Source of the DNA: Pacificoceanicola sp048553275
GTDB lineage: Bacteria > Pseudomonadota > Alphaproteobacteria > Rhodobacterales > Rhodobacteraceae
NCBI RefSeq assembly: GCF_048553275.1
Contig: NZ_JBLZMW010000001.1
Coordinates: forward strand, 62,001-126,000
Direction of reading: 5' to 3'
Length of the DNA stretch: 64,000 bases
A program made the position numbers and the translations under genes. The notes below the pieces were generated by a model. That model had not been told where the DNA came from and ran no database searches. It saw only the letters and a list, made by a program, of their open reading frames with translations. Shown here one piece after another: positions 1 through 8,227 of the stretch. Each line of letters begins with the position of its first letter. Position 1 is the stretch's first letter.

Positions 1-10
1 CTGGAACGAC

Positions 11-1435
11 ATGCGGCATGGAGACGCTCGGATGCACGGGATTTTTGGACGTAAAACCTTTGGCCGGGGCATTCGACATGTCGCCGCCGCTGCCGCTCTG
101 ACGACGATGCTGTCTGGCGCGGCAGTCGCCGAGACGCTCGCTGCTGCGATGACCTCCGCCTATAATCACAGTGGGTTGCTGGAACAGAATCGCGCCGTGC
201 TGCGCGCTGCCGATGAAGATGTGGCGATTGCCATGTCTGCCCTGCGCCCGACGCTCGGTTGGACCGCAGATGTGCAGCGCAGCTATAGCCGCACCGGTGT
301 CAATCGCAGTGGCGCAACGAGCAATTCGCTGGCGCTGACTGCATCGTATACCTTGCTCGATTTCGGCCAGAGCATGCTGGGTGTCGAAGTCGCCAAGGAA
401 ACCGTGCTGGCGACGCGTGAAGGGTTGATTGCCATCGAACAGGAGGTGCTGTTTCGCGCCGCCTCCGCGTTTCTGAACGTGCGGCAGACCGAAGCCATCG
501 TAAATCTGCGCCAGAACAACGTCCGTGTGATCACGACTGAACTGCGTGCGGCGCGTGACCGGTTCGAGGTGGGCGAGGTCACCCGCACCGATGTTGCCCT
601 TGCGGAAGCGAGCCTGGCCTCCGCCCGCAGCGCTTTGGCGGGGGCGCAGGGCGATCTTGAGATTGCCCGGGCGGAATACACCGCCGTTGTCGGCCACAAG
701 CCGGGCCGCCTTACCGCGCCCGGCTCTCTGCCGCGTCTGCCGTCACAGGCAGAAGGGCAACAGGTCGCTCTCAGGCTGCATCCGTCGCTGCGCCAGGTTC
801 AGCATCAGATTCTGGCTTTCGAGCTTGGGATCAAGCGCGCCGAAGCGGCGATGAAGCCCACCGTCAGCCTGACAGGGCGCCTTTCCGCCGACGACTGGGG
901 CGATGGGTCGGTGACTGCCGGACGCTCGATCACTCTGGGCGCCAAGGGGCCAATCTATCAGGGCGGACGGCTGAGCGCGGAGGTGCGCAAGGCCATGGCA
1001 CAGCGCGATCAGGCGCGCGGAAACCTCCACTCCACGCGGAATGCCATCACGCAGGACGTCACGAACGCCTATGCAACGCTTGCTGTGGCTATTGCCAGCA
1101 TCGAGGCGAGCGAGCGGCAGGTTCGTGCCGCACAGGTGGCGTTCAATGGCGTGCGAGAGGAAGCCTCGCTCGGTGCCCGCACGACCTTTGACGTGCTCGA
1201 AGCGGAGCAGGATCTGCTGGATGCCCGCGCGACGCTGATCACCGCAACGATCAACCGCCAGATTGCCGCCTATCAGGTGCTTGCAGCGCTGGGCATGCTG
1301 ACGGCCGACCAGCTCCAGCTCGATATCGTGCGTTACGACCCGACCGAGTATTACAACCTCGTCAAGAGCGCGCCGGTGCCGAGCAGCCGTCAGGGCAAGC
1401 AGCTGGACCGCGTTCTGGAGCGCTTGCAGCGATGA
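11..1435 (+). CDS. tolC: TolC family outer membrane efflux protein
   Basis: This is an outer-membrane channel of the TolC family, which forms the exit duct of type I secretion systems and tripartite efflux pumps. The 474-residue product begins with a positively charged stretch and a hydrophobic signal segment ending near AVAE (about residue 40). Two long helical OEP-type repeats follow (roughly 45-240 and 250-440), with the typical NxxxYxTLxVAxAxIxAS helix near residue 350. The length is normal for the family. An ATG at 32 has a GGAG about 8 nt upstream and may be the true start. It is followed directly by a stem-loop and then convergent aroE, so it looks monocistronic at its 3' end. The substrate and partner pump cannot be told from this window. 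Confidence 0.9.
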   Translation: MRHGDARMHGIFGRKTFGRGIRHVAAAAALTTMLSGAAVAETLAAAMTSAYNHSGLLEQNRAVLRAADEDVAIAMSALRPTLGWTADVQRSYSRTGVNRSGATSNSLALTASYTLLDFGQSMLGVEVAKETVLATREGLIAIEQEVLFRAASAFLNVRQTEAIVNLRQNNVRVITTELRAARDRFEVGEVTRTDVALAEASLASARSALAGAQGDLEIARAEYTAVVGHKPGRLTAPGSLPRLPSQAEGQQVALRLHPSLRQVQHQILAFELGIKRAEAAMKPTVSLTGRLSADDWGDGSVTAGRSITLGAKGPIYQGGRLSAEVRKAMAQRDQARGNLHSTRNAITQDVTNAYATLAVAIASIEASERQVRAAQVAFNGVREEASLGARTTFDVLEAEQDLLDARATLITATINRQIAAYQVLAALGMLTADQLQLDIVRYDPTEYYNLVKSAPVPSSRQGKQLDRVLERLQR

Positions 1436-1465
1436 GGCCAGTCGGAGCCTTCGGGGGCTCTGGCC
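1436..1465. terminator. Stem-loop between convergent tolC and aroE
   Basis: An imperfect GC-rich hairpin occupies nearly the whole gap between the two stop codons: GGCCA pairs with TGGCC and GAGCC with GGCTC around a short loop. No long T-run follows on either strand, so termination strength is uncertain. Its position between convergent genes fits a bidirectional terminator. Confidence 0.45.
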
Positions 1466-2281
1466 TTATGCCAATGGAACGGTCATCTGCGTGATCAGAT
1501 CGCGTGTCCCGGGCTTGACCCCGCGCCACCATGCAAAGGCCTCCGCAGCCTGTTCGACAAGCATGCCGACCCCGTCCGAGAGGCGGCCCACTCCGGCCGC
1601 TTCGGCGTTCTTGAGGAACGGGGTCAACCCTTTTCCATAGGTCAGATCATACGCCAGCGCGCAGCCCTCGAAGAGGCCCTCGGGCAGGGGCGGGCAGGCG
1701 CCGCTGAGACTGGATGATGTGCCATTCAACACGATGTCAAAGCCGTGGCTTTTCTCCGGATCACAAAGGGTGATGGCGCCGTGGGCCGCCATCATGTCCC
1801 GCAATGCAGCCGCCTTGTCGGCGCTGCGGTTCAGCAGGGAAAACTCCGCCGGACCGGCCTGCAGAAACGGCAGCAGAGCACCGCGAACGGCCCCTCCGGC
1901 CCCGAGCATCAGGACCCGTTTGCCACGCAGAGGCATGCCGAGATTGTTTTCGATATCGCGGAGGAGACCGATGCCATCGGTGTTGTGCGCTTCGATCAAG
2001 CCGTCCGAGAAACGCAGCGTATTTGTCGAGCCTGCGAGCCGCGCATCCTCTGTCATATCCGTGGCAAGCGCGAAAGCATCGAGTTTGAACGGCGCGGTCA
2101 CGTTGCAGCCCTTGCCGCCGGTTTCGATGAACGCATGGAGGGCATCGGCAAAGCCGTCGACCGGGGCTTCGATTTTTTCGTAGGTCAAATCCTGTCCGCA
2201 TTCGGCGGCGAACCGGGCGTGGATCATCGGGGATTTCGACTGGACAACGGGGTTGCCGAACACGGCGTAGCGATCTGACAT
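1466..2281 (-). CDS. aroE: Shikimate dehydrogenase
   Basis: This enzyme catalyses NADPH-dependent reduction of 3-dehydroshikimate to shikimate in aromatic amino-acid synthesis. The 271-residue product has the substrate-binding N-terminus (YAVFGNPVVQSKSP), the catalytic Lys in NVTAPFK, the shikimate-contact Asn/Asp segment (HNTDGIG), and a Rossmann nucleotide motif (GAGGAVRGAL) near residue 130. The C-terminal DGVGMLVEQAAEAF segment is also typical of AroE. The ATG at 2281 was chosen because homology begins with MSDRYAVFG; upstream in-frame codons encode unrelated low-complexity residues. Length matches the family. Confidence 0.95.
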   Translation of the reverse strand: MSDRYAVFGNPVVQSKSPMIHARFAAECGQDLTYEKIEAPVDGFADALHAFIETGGKGCNVTAPFKLDAFALATDMTEDARLAGSTNTLRFSDGLIEAHNTDGIGLLRDIENNLGMPLRGKRVLMLGAGGAVRGALLPFLQAGPAEFSLLNRSADKAAALRDMMAAHGAITLCDPEKSHGFDIVLNGTSSSLSGACPPLPEGLFEGCALAYDLTYGKGLTPFLKNAEAAGVGRLSDGVGMLVEQAAEAFAWWRGVKPGTRDLITQMTVPLA

Positions 2282-2342
2282 GACGGGGCCTCCTGGCTGC
2301 GCTGTTTGCGCGTTCCGACGCGGGGCGTCAATGCCGGGAGCG

Positions 2343-2735
2343 TCAGGTCGTTCCGGTCGCCAGATCCCGCAGGATTGGACAATCGGGCCGGTCGTCGCCG
2401 TGGCAGGCGTGCACAAGGTGGCTGAGCGTGTCGCGCATGGATTGCAGCTGTGCCAGCTTTTCGTCGATTTGTTTCAGGTGCGCCTCGGCCAGCGTCTTCA
2501 CATCGGCGTTGGCTCGGCTGTTGTCCTCGTACATCGCCAGAAGGGCGCGGCAGTCTTCGATGGAAAAGCCAAGCTCGCGCGCGCGCGCCAGAAAGGCCAG
2601 CTTGTGCAGGTCGGTCTCGCTGAAGACGCGATAGCCGTTTTCGGTGCGCTTCGGACGGATCAGGCCGATGTCCTCGTAATAGCGGATGGTCTTGGCCGGC
2701 AAGCCCGCGCGGGCGGATACGTCTCCGATGTTCAT
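2343..2735 (-). CDS. cueR: MerR-family copper-responsive regulator (CueR/HmrR type)
   Basis: This 130-residue MerR-family activator has the family N-terminus (MNIGDVSARAGLPAKTIRYY), a long dimerisation helix, and the C-terminal metal-loop cysteines in ACHGDDRPDCP, the CxxxxxxxxC spacing of Cu(I)/Ag(I) sensors CueR and HmrR. It would twist a long-spacer promoter to switch on copper export. Its ATG overlaps the copA stop codon (ATGA), so the two genes are translationally coupled and read from the promoter upstream of copA. Because copA is frame-disrupted, the regulator may now control little here unless other copper genes carry its operator. Confidence 0.9.
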   Translation of the reverse strand: MNIGDVSARAGLPAKTIRYYEDIGLIRPKRTENGYRVFSETDLHKLAFLARARELGFSIEDCRALLAMYEDNSRANADVKTLAEAHLKQIDEKLAQLQSMRDTLSHLVHACHGDDRPDCPILRDLATGTT

Positions 2736-5209
2736 GCGGCTGCCTCCTTCGGCGTTGTGGCGGGTGTCTCGCTCTTGGGCTGGCCAATGCGGCGCAGGCG
2801 CAAGGCGTTCGAGACCACGAAGACAGAACTGAGTGACATCGCCCCCGCCGCCAGCATCGGTGAAAGGAGCCAGCCGGTGAAGGGGTAGAAGGCGCCCGCC
2901 GCAACGGGGATGAGCAGCACATTGTAGCCGAAGGCCCAAAACAGGTTCTGCCGGATGTTGCGCATCACAGACTGGCTGATCTCGACCGCATTCACCGCGC
3001 CGTGGAGGGCGCCGGAGGACAGCACTACATCCGCGCTTTCGATCGCAACGTCGGTCCCGGTGCCGATGGCAAGCCCGACGTCCGCGTCGGCCAGTGCCGG
3101 GGCATCGTTGATCCCGTCACCGCAGAAGGCCACAGGGCCGAATTTACTCCGCTGGGCGCGGACCGCGTCGCGCTTCCCCTCGGGCAGGACCTCGGCTTCG
3201 ACATGGTCGATGCGCAGCGCGTGGACGATGGCGTGTGCTGTTGCGGCGGTATCGCCGGTAATCAGCGCGATATGAAGACCTCGCGCGCGGAGCGCATCCA
3301 TGGCTTCCGCTGCGCCGGGTTTGATCCGGTCTGCAACCGCGAAGGCGCCGGCAATTTGTTCGTCAATAGCGGTGAGCACCGGTGTCTGCCCCTTGCTCTC
3401 CATTTGAGCCAACGCATCGGCCAGCGGCGCGATGTCGATCTTGTTCCTTTGCATCAGGCGCGGCGCGCCAATCAACAGGGTCTTCCCGTCGATCCGTGCA
3501 GAGAGGCCATAGCCGGGGATGGCCTCAGTTTCATCAGGTTTCGGCAGGTTTCGGCAGGTCGCCGCCGGCGGCCCGTTCCAGCGCCCGGGCGATGGGATGC
3601 TCCGAACCGGTTTTCGCACCGGCGGTCAGGCGCAGGACGGTATCGGCGTCGAATCCGGCGGCGGCGTTTTTGGTGACAAGCTCCGGGCGGCCTTCGGTCA
3701 GCGTTCCGGTCTTGTCGAAGACGATGACCGTCACCTCGTCCAGCCGTTGCAGCGCATCGCCTTTCCGAAAGAGCACACCAAATTCGGCGGCGCGCCCCGT
3801 CCCGACCATGATCGAGGTCGGCGTGGCAAGGCCCATGGCGCAGGGGCACGCAATGATCAGGACCGAGACACCGGTAACGAGGGCGAAGGTCAGCCCCGGT
3901 CCGAACGCCATCCGGGCAAGAATGGTCAGCAGCGAGAGCGCGATGACCGCAGGCACGAACCAGCGCACCAGCTGATCGGCGAGCGCCTGAACGGGCAGAC
4001 GCGCCCCTTGGGCGTCCTGCACCATGGCGACGATCCGCGCGAGCATCGTGTCGCTGCCGACGGCGGTCGCGCGAAAGGTAAGGGCCCCTTGTCCGTTCAC
4101 GGTGCCGCCGACAAGTGCGGCGCCGGGCAGTTTTTCCACCGGAACCGGCTCTCCGGTGATCATGCTTTCATCGACGAAGGAGCGTCCGGTCTGGACCTCT
4201 CCATCCACCACGATGCGTTCGCCGGGACGCAGGTGCAGGATGTCTCCAACCTCGATCTCCTCGACGGAAAGGTCAGTGACCGCGCCGCCGCGTTCCACCC
4301 GGGCCGTTTCGGGGCGCAGGCCGATGAGACGTTTGATCGCCGCTCCGGTGCGGCCCTTGGCGCGGGCTTCGAGCCAGCGACCAAGCAAAATCAGCGTTAC
4401 GATGACGCCTGCCGCTTCGAAATAAACTGCGCGGGCAGCTTCGGGCAACAGCGTGGGCGCAAACAAGGCCACGGTGGAATAGCTCCATGCGGCAAGCGTA
4501 CCAAGCGCGACCAGGCTGTTCATGTCCGGCGTGCCCTTGACCAACAAAGACAGGCCAACGCGGAAGAACCGCTGGCTGGGCCAGGCCAGCGTCAGCGATG
4601 TCAAAACGAACTGCACGGCCCACCAAGCGGTCTGGCCCATGGCGTCGTTGATCGCGTGATGCATGCGGGGAGCAGGTGCGCGCCCATGACCCCGACGAAG
4701 ACGGGCAGTGTCAGGATGGCGGCAAGGATCAAATCCCGCTTGAGCGCGGCGCTTTCTGCATCACGGCGTGCGCCGGCTTCGTCTTGCGTGGTGTCGGAGG
4801 CGACGCGCGCCGGGTAGCCGACCCCGGTGACCAGTTTAGCGAGGTGCCGGGCGTCGACGGAACCGGCAAGCGCGGTGATCTCAGCTGTTTCCGAGGCGAG
4901 ATTGACCCGGGCGCTCAATACGCCCGGCTCATCGGTCAGCGCCCGTTCCACGCGGCCCGCGCAAGAGGCGCAGCTCATGCCTTCGATCGCCAGGCGCAGC
5001 GTCCCTGTCGCAGCGGGGTAGCCTGCGGATTTCAGCGCCTGTTCAAGCGCTTCCGTGGAGGCGGTGCCTTCGACGTGGGCCATCCGGCTGGCGAAATTGA
5101 CGGAAGCGTCCGACACATGCGGCACGGCGGCAAGCGCTTTGGTTGCACGGCCCGCGCAGCCCGCACAATTCAGTCCCGTGACTTCGAAATTCAGCGATGA
5201 TGCGGCCAT
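2732..5209 (-). pseudogene. copA: Copper-exporting P1B-type ATPase CopA, split by two frame lesions
   Basis: All parts of a CopA Cu(I) exporter are present but in three pieces. Piece 1 (from 5209) has two heavy-metal domains with GLNCAGCAG and GMSCASCAG. Piece 2 (about 4664 to 3534) carries the membrane helices, the TGEP actuator loop, the CPC copper site (IACPCAMGLATP) and DKTGT phosphorylation site. Piece 3 (about 3540 to 2732) carries the nucleotide-binding part and GDGINDAPAL hinge. Piece 1 leaves the frame near 4660-4667, where one base seems missing after HLLP. Piece 2 ends in a stop at 3534 inside a period-10 tract (3535-3559); removing one 10-bp unit joins LPKP directly to DETEAIPGYG in the correct frame. 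The lesions are opposite in sign, so outer pieces share a frame. Either this is a recent pseudogene or the first lesion is a sequencing error; the tandem duplication looks like real slippage. Confidence 0.85.
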
Positions 5210-5247
5210 AGCGGCCTCCCGAATGACTGGCTTAGAACCCTAGGTGG

Positions 5248-5270
5248 GGGTTCCAGTCACTGGAGGGTCA
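5248..5270 (-). promoter_or_regulatory. CueR/HmrR-type operator upstream of copA
   Basis: On the minus strand, TTGACC is followed by a perfect 13-bp dyad TCCAGTGACTGGA (5252-5264), the layout of copper-responsive MerR-family promoters, where the regulator sits between -35 and -10. It lies about 40 bp upstream of the copA start, and the regulator gene is the second gene of the same operon, so autoregulation is expected. The -10 element is not obvious: TAGGGT near 5236 would need an unusually long spacer. Confidence 0.7.
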
Positions 5271-5291
5271 AGAGCAAACCTTCCGGTTTTG

Positions 5292-6161
5292 TCAAGGTCT
5301 TGCAAACTCTGCCTTCGCGTAGCCCTGAAGGTAGAGCAGTGCAGTCAGATCACCGTGGTTCACGCGGCAATCGCTCTGAGCCTGTACGGTGGGTTTGGCG
5401 TGCAGCGCAACGCCAAGGCCCGCCCGGCCCAACATACCGAGATCATTTGCGCCATCCCCGACGGCAATCACATCTTGCTCCGAGAGACCGAGGCGCGCGG
5501 TGATTTCCTCCAAGGCAGTCACTTTGGCCTCGCGACCGAGGATCGGGCGACCGACCTCGCCGGTGAGCGCCCCATTTTCGATGAGCAGTGTGTTGGCCCG
5601 GTTTTCGTCAAAGCCAAGCATGGCAGAGACCCGGGACGTGAACGCGGTGAACCCGCCAGAGACGAGCGCCGCATGGCCGCCGTGCGCCTTCATCGTCGCG
5701 ATCAGCTCGGGACCGCCGGGCATCAGGGTGATGCGCTCTGCCACCACTTTGTCGATCACCCCTTCCGGCAACCCCTTGAGCAGGGCAACGCGCTCTGTCA
5801 GCGCGCCTTCGAAATCCAGCTCGCCGTTCATGGCGCGGGCGGTGATCTGCTTCACACGGTCGCCAACCCCCGCCTCATCGGCCAGATCGTCGATGCACTC
5901 CTGTTCGATCATCGTGCTGTCCATATCCGCCAGAACCATCTTTTTCCTGCGGTTGTCAGCGGGAAGGATGTTCAGGTCTGCCTGATCAGCGATGGACGCG
6001 CGGATCTCGTCGAGGTTGGACGGCGCCGCTGCCACCGGGAATTCGGCCGCTTCATCCGGCGAAAGCCAGACGGCATCGCCGCCGCCAAAGGCATTGCGCA
6101 AATTCTCGACCAGGGCGGCGTCGAGCCGGCCGGGTTTGGCGATCAGGGAGACAATATACAT
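5292..6161 (-). CDS. serB: Phosphoserine phosphatase
   Basis: This HAD-superfamily enzyme removes phosphate from L-phosphoserine, the last step of serine synthesis. The 289-residue protein has an N-terminal ACT-like regulatory region (about 1-75), then the catalytic DMDST motif near residue 85, the substrate-binding cap (EGALTERVALLKGLP), the SGGFTAFT loop, the conserved Lys in the GREAKV region and GDGANDLGML at the end. The ATG at 6161 was preferred because GAGG lies about 8 nt upstream; a TTG two codons earlier is in frame. It stands alone between copA and mbfA. Confidence 0.95.
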   Translation of the reverse strand: MYIVSLIAKPGRLDAALVENLRNAFGGGDAVWLSPDEAAEFPVAAAPSNLDEIRASIADQADLNILPADNRRKKMVLADMDSTMIEQECIDDLADEAGVGDRVKQITARAMNGELDFEGALTERVALLKGLPEGVIDKVVAERITLMPGGPELIATMKAHGGHAALVSGGFTAFTSRVSAMLGFDENRANTLLIENGALTGEVGRPILGREAKVTALEEITARLGLSEQDVIAVGDGANDLGMLGRAGLGVALHAKPTVQAQSDCRVNHGDLTALLYLQGYAKAEFARP

Positions 6162-6218
6162 GGGCAAATCCTCGGGAAGCGGCTGCGCCGGGCTTTTGCC
6201 ATGCGGCGTCCGGGGCGT

Positions 6219-7193
6219 CTAGCCCGAGCCGATCAGCGCCCCTGCGGCAAACACGAGCGCTCCGCCCAGAACCACTTGAAACGCGGCCCGCAGGAAGGGC
6301 GTCTCCATCCATTTGTTCTGAATCCAGGCGATGGCCCAAAGCTCGACGAAGACAACGACAAAGGCGATGATCGTTGCGGTCCAGAAGTGCGGTATCAGAT
6401 AGGGCAGCGCATGCCCGAGGCCGCCGAGCGTCGTCATCACCCCCGCCGCGATGCCGCGTTTGATCGGCGATCCCCGCCCCGAAAGCTGGCCATCGTCAGA
6501 GGCGGCTTCGGTGAAACCCATGGAAATGCCCGCCCCGACCGAGGCCGCAAGCCCAACAAGGAAGGTCGTCCATGTATTCTGCGTGGCAAAAGCGACGGCA
6601 AAGATGGGGGCAAGTGTCGAGACCGACCCATCCATCAGCCCCGCGAGGCCGGGCTGCACCCAGGTCAGGATGAACTGCCTATGCGCGGTCTGGCTTTCGC
6701 GTTCCAAAGCGTCGTCGTCGAGATGCGCGCGTTCCAACCGTTCGGCGGAGTGTTGGTGACCGGCTTCGGCGGCGGCCAGATCGCCCAGCAGTTTGCGGGT
6801 TTCGGCGTCGGTGCTGCGCTTGGCGGCTTCGAGATAAAACTGCTCGGCGCTGCTCTCCATGTTGGCCGCTTCCTCGCGGATGCGTTCGAGGGACAGATTT
6901 TCGACCAGCCAGACAGGGCTGCGCGCATAATACCCCGCGACATGTTCGCGCCGGATCAACGGAATCACCTCGCCGAACCGTTTGCGGTGCATGGAGATCA
7001 GCGCCTTGCGGTGGGTGTCTTCCTCGGCGGCCATACCGTCGAAAATCCTGGCGGTGTCGGGGAAATCGACCCGCAGCCGCTCGGCATAGCTGCGGTAGAT
7101 GCGCGCGTCGTCCTCTTCGGATGAGATGGCCAGAGCCAGCACCTCCTGTTCGGAGAGATCGCGGAACTGGCGGCGGGATGTGAGAAAACGCAT
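6219..7193 (-). CDS. mbfA: Membrane-bound ferritin MbfA (rubrerythrin-VIT1 fusion)
   Basis: This 324-residue protein joins a ferritin-like di-iron domain (about 1-150) to a C-terminal CCC1/VIT1-type membrane transporter domain (about 155-324). The iron-ligand pattern is visible as EEDDARIY, AAEEDTHR, a second helix pair with SSAEQFYLEA, and EAGHQHSAERL. The membrane part has four to five hydrophobic helices. In Bradyrhizobium and Agrobacterium MbfA exports iron and protects against iron and peroxide stress under Irr control. The ATG at 7193 has GAGG 5 nt upstream; the earlier in-frame ATG at 7214 lies inside the Irr operator and is rejected as start. Confidence 0.92.
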   Translation of the reverse strand: MRFLTSRRQFRDLSEQEVLALAISSEEDDARIYRSYAERLRVDFPDTARIFDGMAAEEDTHRKALISMHRKRFGEVIPLIRREHVAGYYARSPVWLVENLSLERIREEAANMESSAEQFYLEAAKRSTDAETRKLLGDLAAAEAGHQHSAERLERAHLDDDALERESQTAHRQFILTWVQPGLAGLMDGSVSTLAPIFAVAFATQNTWTTFLVGLAASVGAGISMGFTEAASDDGQLSGRGSPIKRGIAAGVMTTLGGLGHALPYLIPHFWTATIIAFVVVFVELWAIAWIQNKWMETPFLRAAFQVVLGGALVFAAGALIGSG

Positions 7194-7203
7194 GTCAGCC
7201 TCA

Positions 7204-7220
7204 TTTAGAACCATTCTAAA
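7204..7220 (-). promoter_or_regulatory. Irr box (iron control element) of mbfA
   Basis: TTTAGAACCATTCTAAA is a perfect inverted repeat, TTTAGAA-N3-TTCTAAA, matching the ICE/Irr-box consensus of alphaproteobacteria. It lies only about 10 bp upstream of the mbfA start codon, a position expected for repression. Irr would block mbfA when iron (haem) is low and release it when iron is plentiful. Confidence 0.88.
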
Positions 7221-7255
7221 ATATCAGACTCACCCCCGGGCGCAAGATGGAAAAG

Positions 7256-7325
7256 TGAACCGATTAGTTCAAAACGGACTTGCAATTTGAACTATAGGGT
7301 TTAGATATGTGAACGAAACAGTTTA
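7256..7325 (+). promoter_or_regulatory. Triple TGAAC-N6-GTT(C/T)A palindrome, probable TetR operators
   Basis: Three copies of one dyad lie upstream of the small secreted protein gene: TGAACCGATTAGTTCA (7256-7271, perfect), TGAACTATAGGGTTTA (7288-7303) and TGAACGAAACAGTTTA (7310-7325). A fourth half-site, TGAAC, is at 7335-7339 beside the start codon. Spacings are 32 and 22 bp, close to whole helical turns. The likely ligand is the TetR-family protein encoded two genes along (7571-8185), which would then repress both genes. That link is inference from proximity. Confidence 0.6.
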
Positions 7326-7341
7326 GTTTTGGAGTGAACCA

Positions 7342-7539
7342 ATGAAAACCCTCGCTTACGCTCTTGTCCTGACACTTGGCGCATCCGCGTCCGCAGCTAT
7401 TGCCGGCGTGCCGACCATGACCCTGCCGGATCTGACATTCCCGCCAACCAAACCGGACATCTCGACCCAGGGCTGTGTGGCCACGGTCGACGGGGCGCCC
7501 GTTTGCAGTGTACAGGCCAGCTTGCCGCTACTGAACTGA
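7342..7539 (+). CDS. Small secreted protein of unknown function
   Basis: This 65-residue peptide starts with a clear signal sequence (MKTLAYALVLTLGASASAA, cleavage likely after IAG or ASA). The mature part is about 42 residues, rich in Pro and Thr, with two cysteines 14 residues apart that could form a disulfide in the periplasm. GGAG sits about 7 nt before the ATG. I do not recognise the family. The triple operator upstream and the TetR gene 31 bp downstream suggest a two-gene regulated unit. Confidence 0.65.
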   Translation: MKTLAYALVLTLGASASAAIAGVPTMTLPDLTFPPTKPDISTQGCVATVDGAPVCSVQASLPLLN

Positions 7540-7570
7540 TTGGTTTATAGTAGCCGAATGGGATGTGTGC

Positions 7571-8185
7571 ATGACAACTGATACGGCGGTTCGCAAAGGC
7601 CGAAAGTATGACCAGGTGCTTGGCGGCGCGCAGGAGATTTTTCTCCGCGACGGCTTTGAAGGTGCCAGTGTCGACGATATCGCGCGGGCCGCCGGAGTCT
7701 CCAAGGCGACTCTCTACAGCTATTTCCCGGACAAGCGTCTGCTGTTCATGGAAGTCGCCTCGGTCCAGTGTTGTCGGCAGGCGGACCAGGCGCTCTGTAC
7801 GATGGACATGTCGCTACCACCGCCTGCGGTCCTGCGCGAGGTGGCGCATCGTTTCATCGCTTTTATCTGTTCCGACATGGGGCAGCGGATTTTCCGGATC
7901 TGCGTGGCGGAGGCGGACCGCTTTCCCCAGCTTGGCAGACAATTCTACCAAAGCGGCCCGATGACCATGCGGCGGGCGCTGAGAAGCTATCTTGAACTGG
8001 CCGCTGCGCGCGGCGAGTTGAGGATCGAGGACATGGACCTGGCAGCCGACCAGTTTGCAGAGCTGTGCAAGGCGGACCTTTGGCCCAAGCTGATGTTCGG
8101 CGTACAGAGTGAATTCGATCAGGCCGAGGTTGACCGTATTGTTGAGGGTGCTATCGACACCTTTATGGCTCGGTACGGCACCTGA
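7571..8185 (+). CDS. TetR/AcrR-family transcriptional regulator
   Basis: This 204-residue repressor has an N-terminal TetR helix-turn-helix (about 12-60) with the typical FLRDGFEGASVDDIARAAGV and SKATLYSYFPDK segments, followed by an all-helical ligand domain containing four cysteines in its first half (QCCRQADQALC, FICSD). The start is either ATG 7571 or an in-frame GTG two codons earlier. The gene closely follows the small secreted protein gene and probably shares its promoter and operators. Downstream, fghA begins after 42 bp with its own strong ribosome site. The inducer is unknown; the neighbouring fghA hints at aldehyde stress but this is weak. Confidence 0.88.
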   Translation: MTTDTAVRKGRKYDQVLGGAQEIFLRDGFEGASVDDIARAAGVSKATLYSYFPDKRLLFMEVASVQCCRQADQALCTMDMSLPPPAVLREVAHRFIAFICSDMGQRIFRICVAEADRFPQLGRQFYQSGPMTMRRALRSYLELAAARGELRIEDMDLAADQFAELCKADLWPKLMFGVQSEFDQAEVDRIVEGAIDTFMARYGT

Positions 8186-8227
8186 CGTCCTTCGCTTGGG
8201 CGGGTCGCCTGCCCAAGGAGGACGCAC

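Noticed and set aside
4655..4672. Programmed -1 frameshift as the sole explanation for copA
   Set aside because: No X-XXY-YYZ slippery heptamer or clear downstream structure was found, and the second lesion is a tandem duplication, so mutation or sequence error is the simpler reading.
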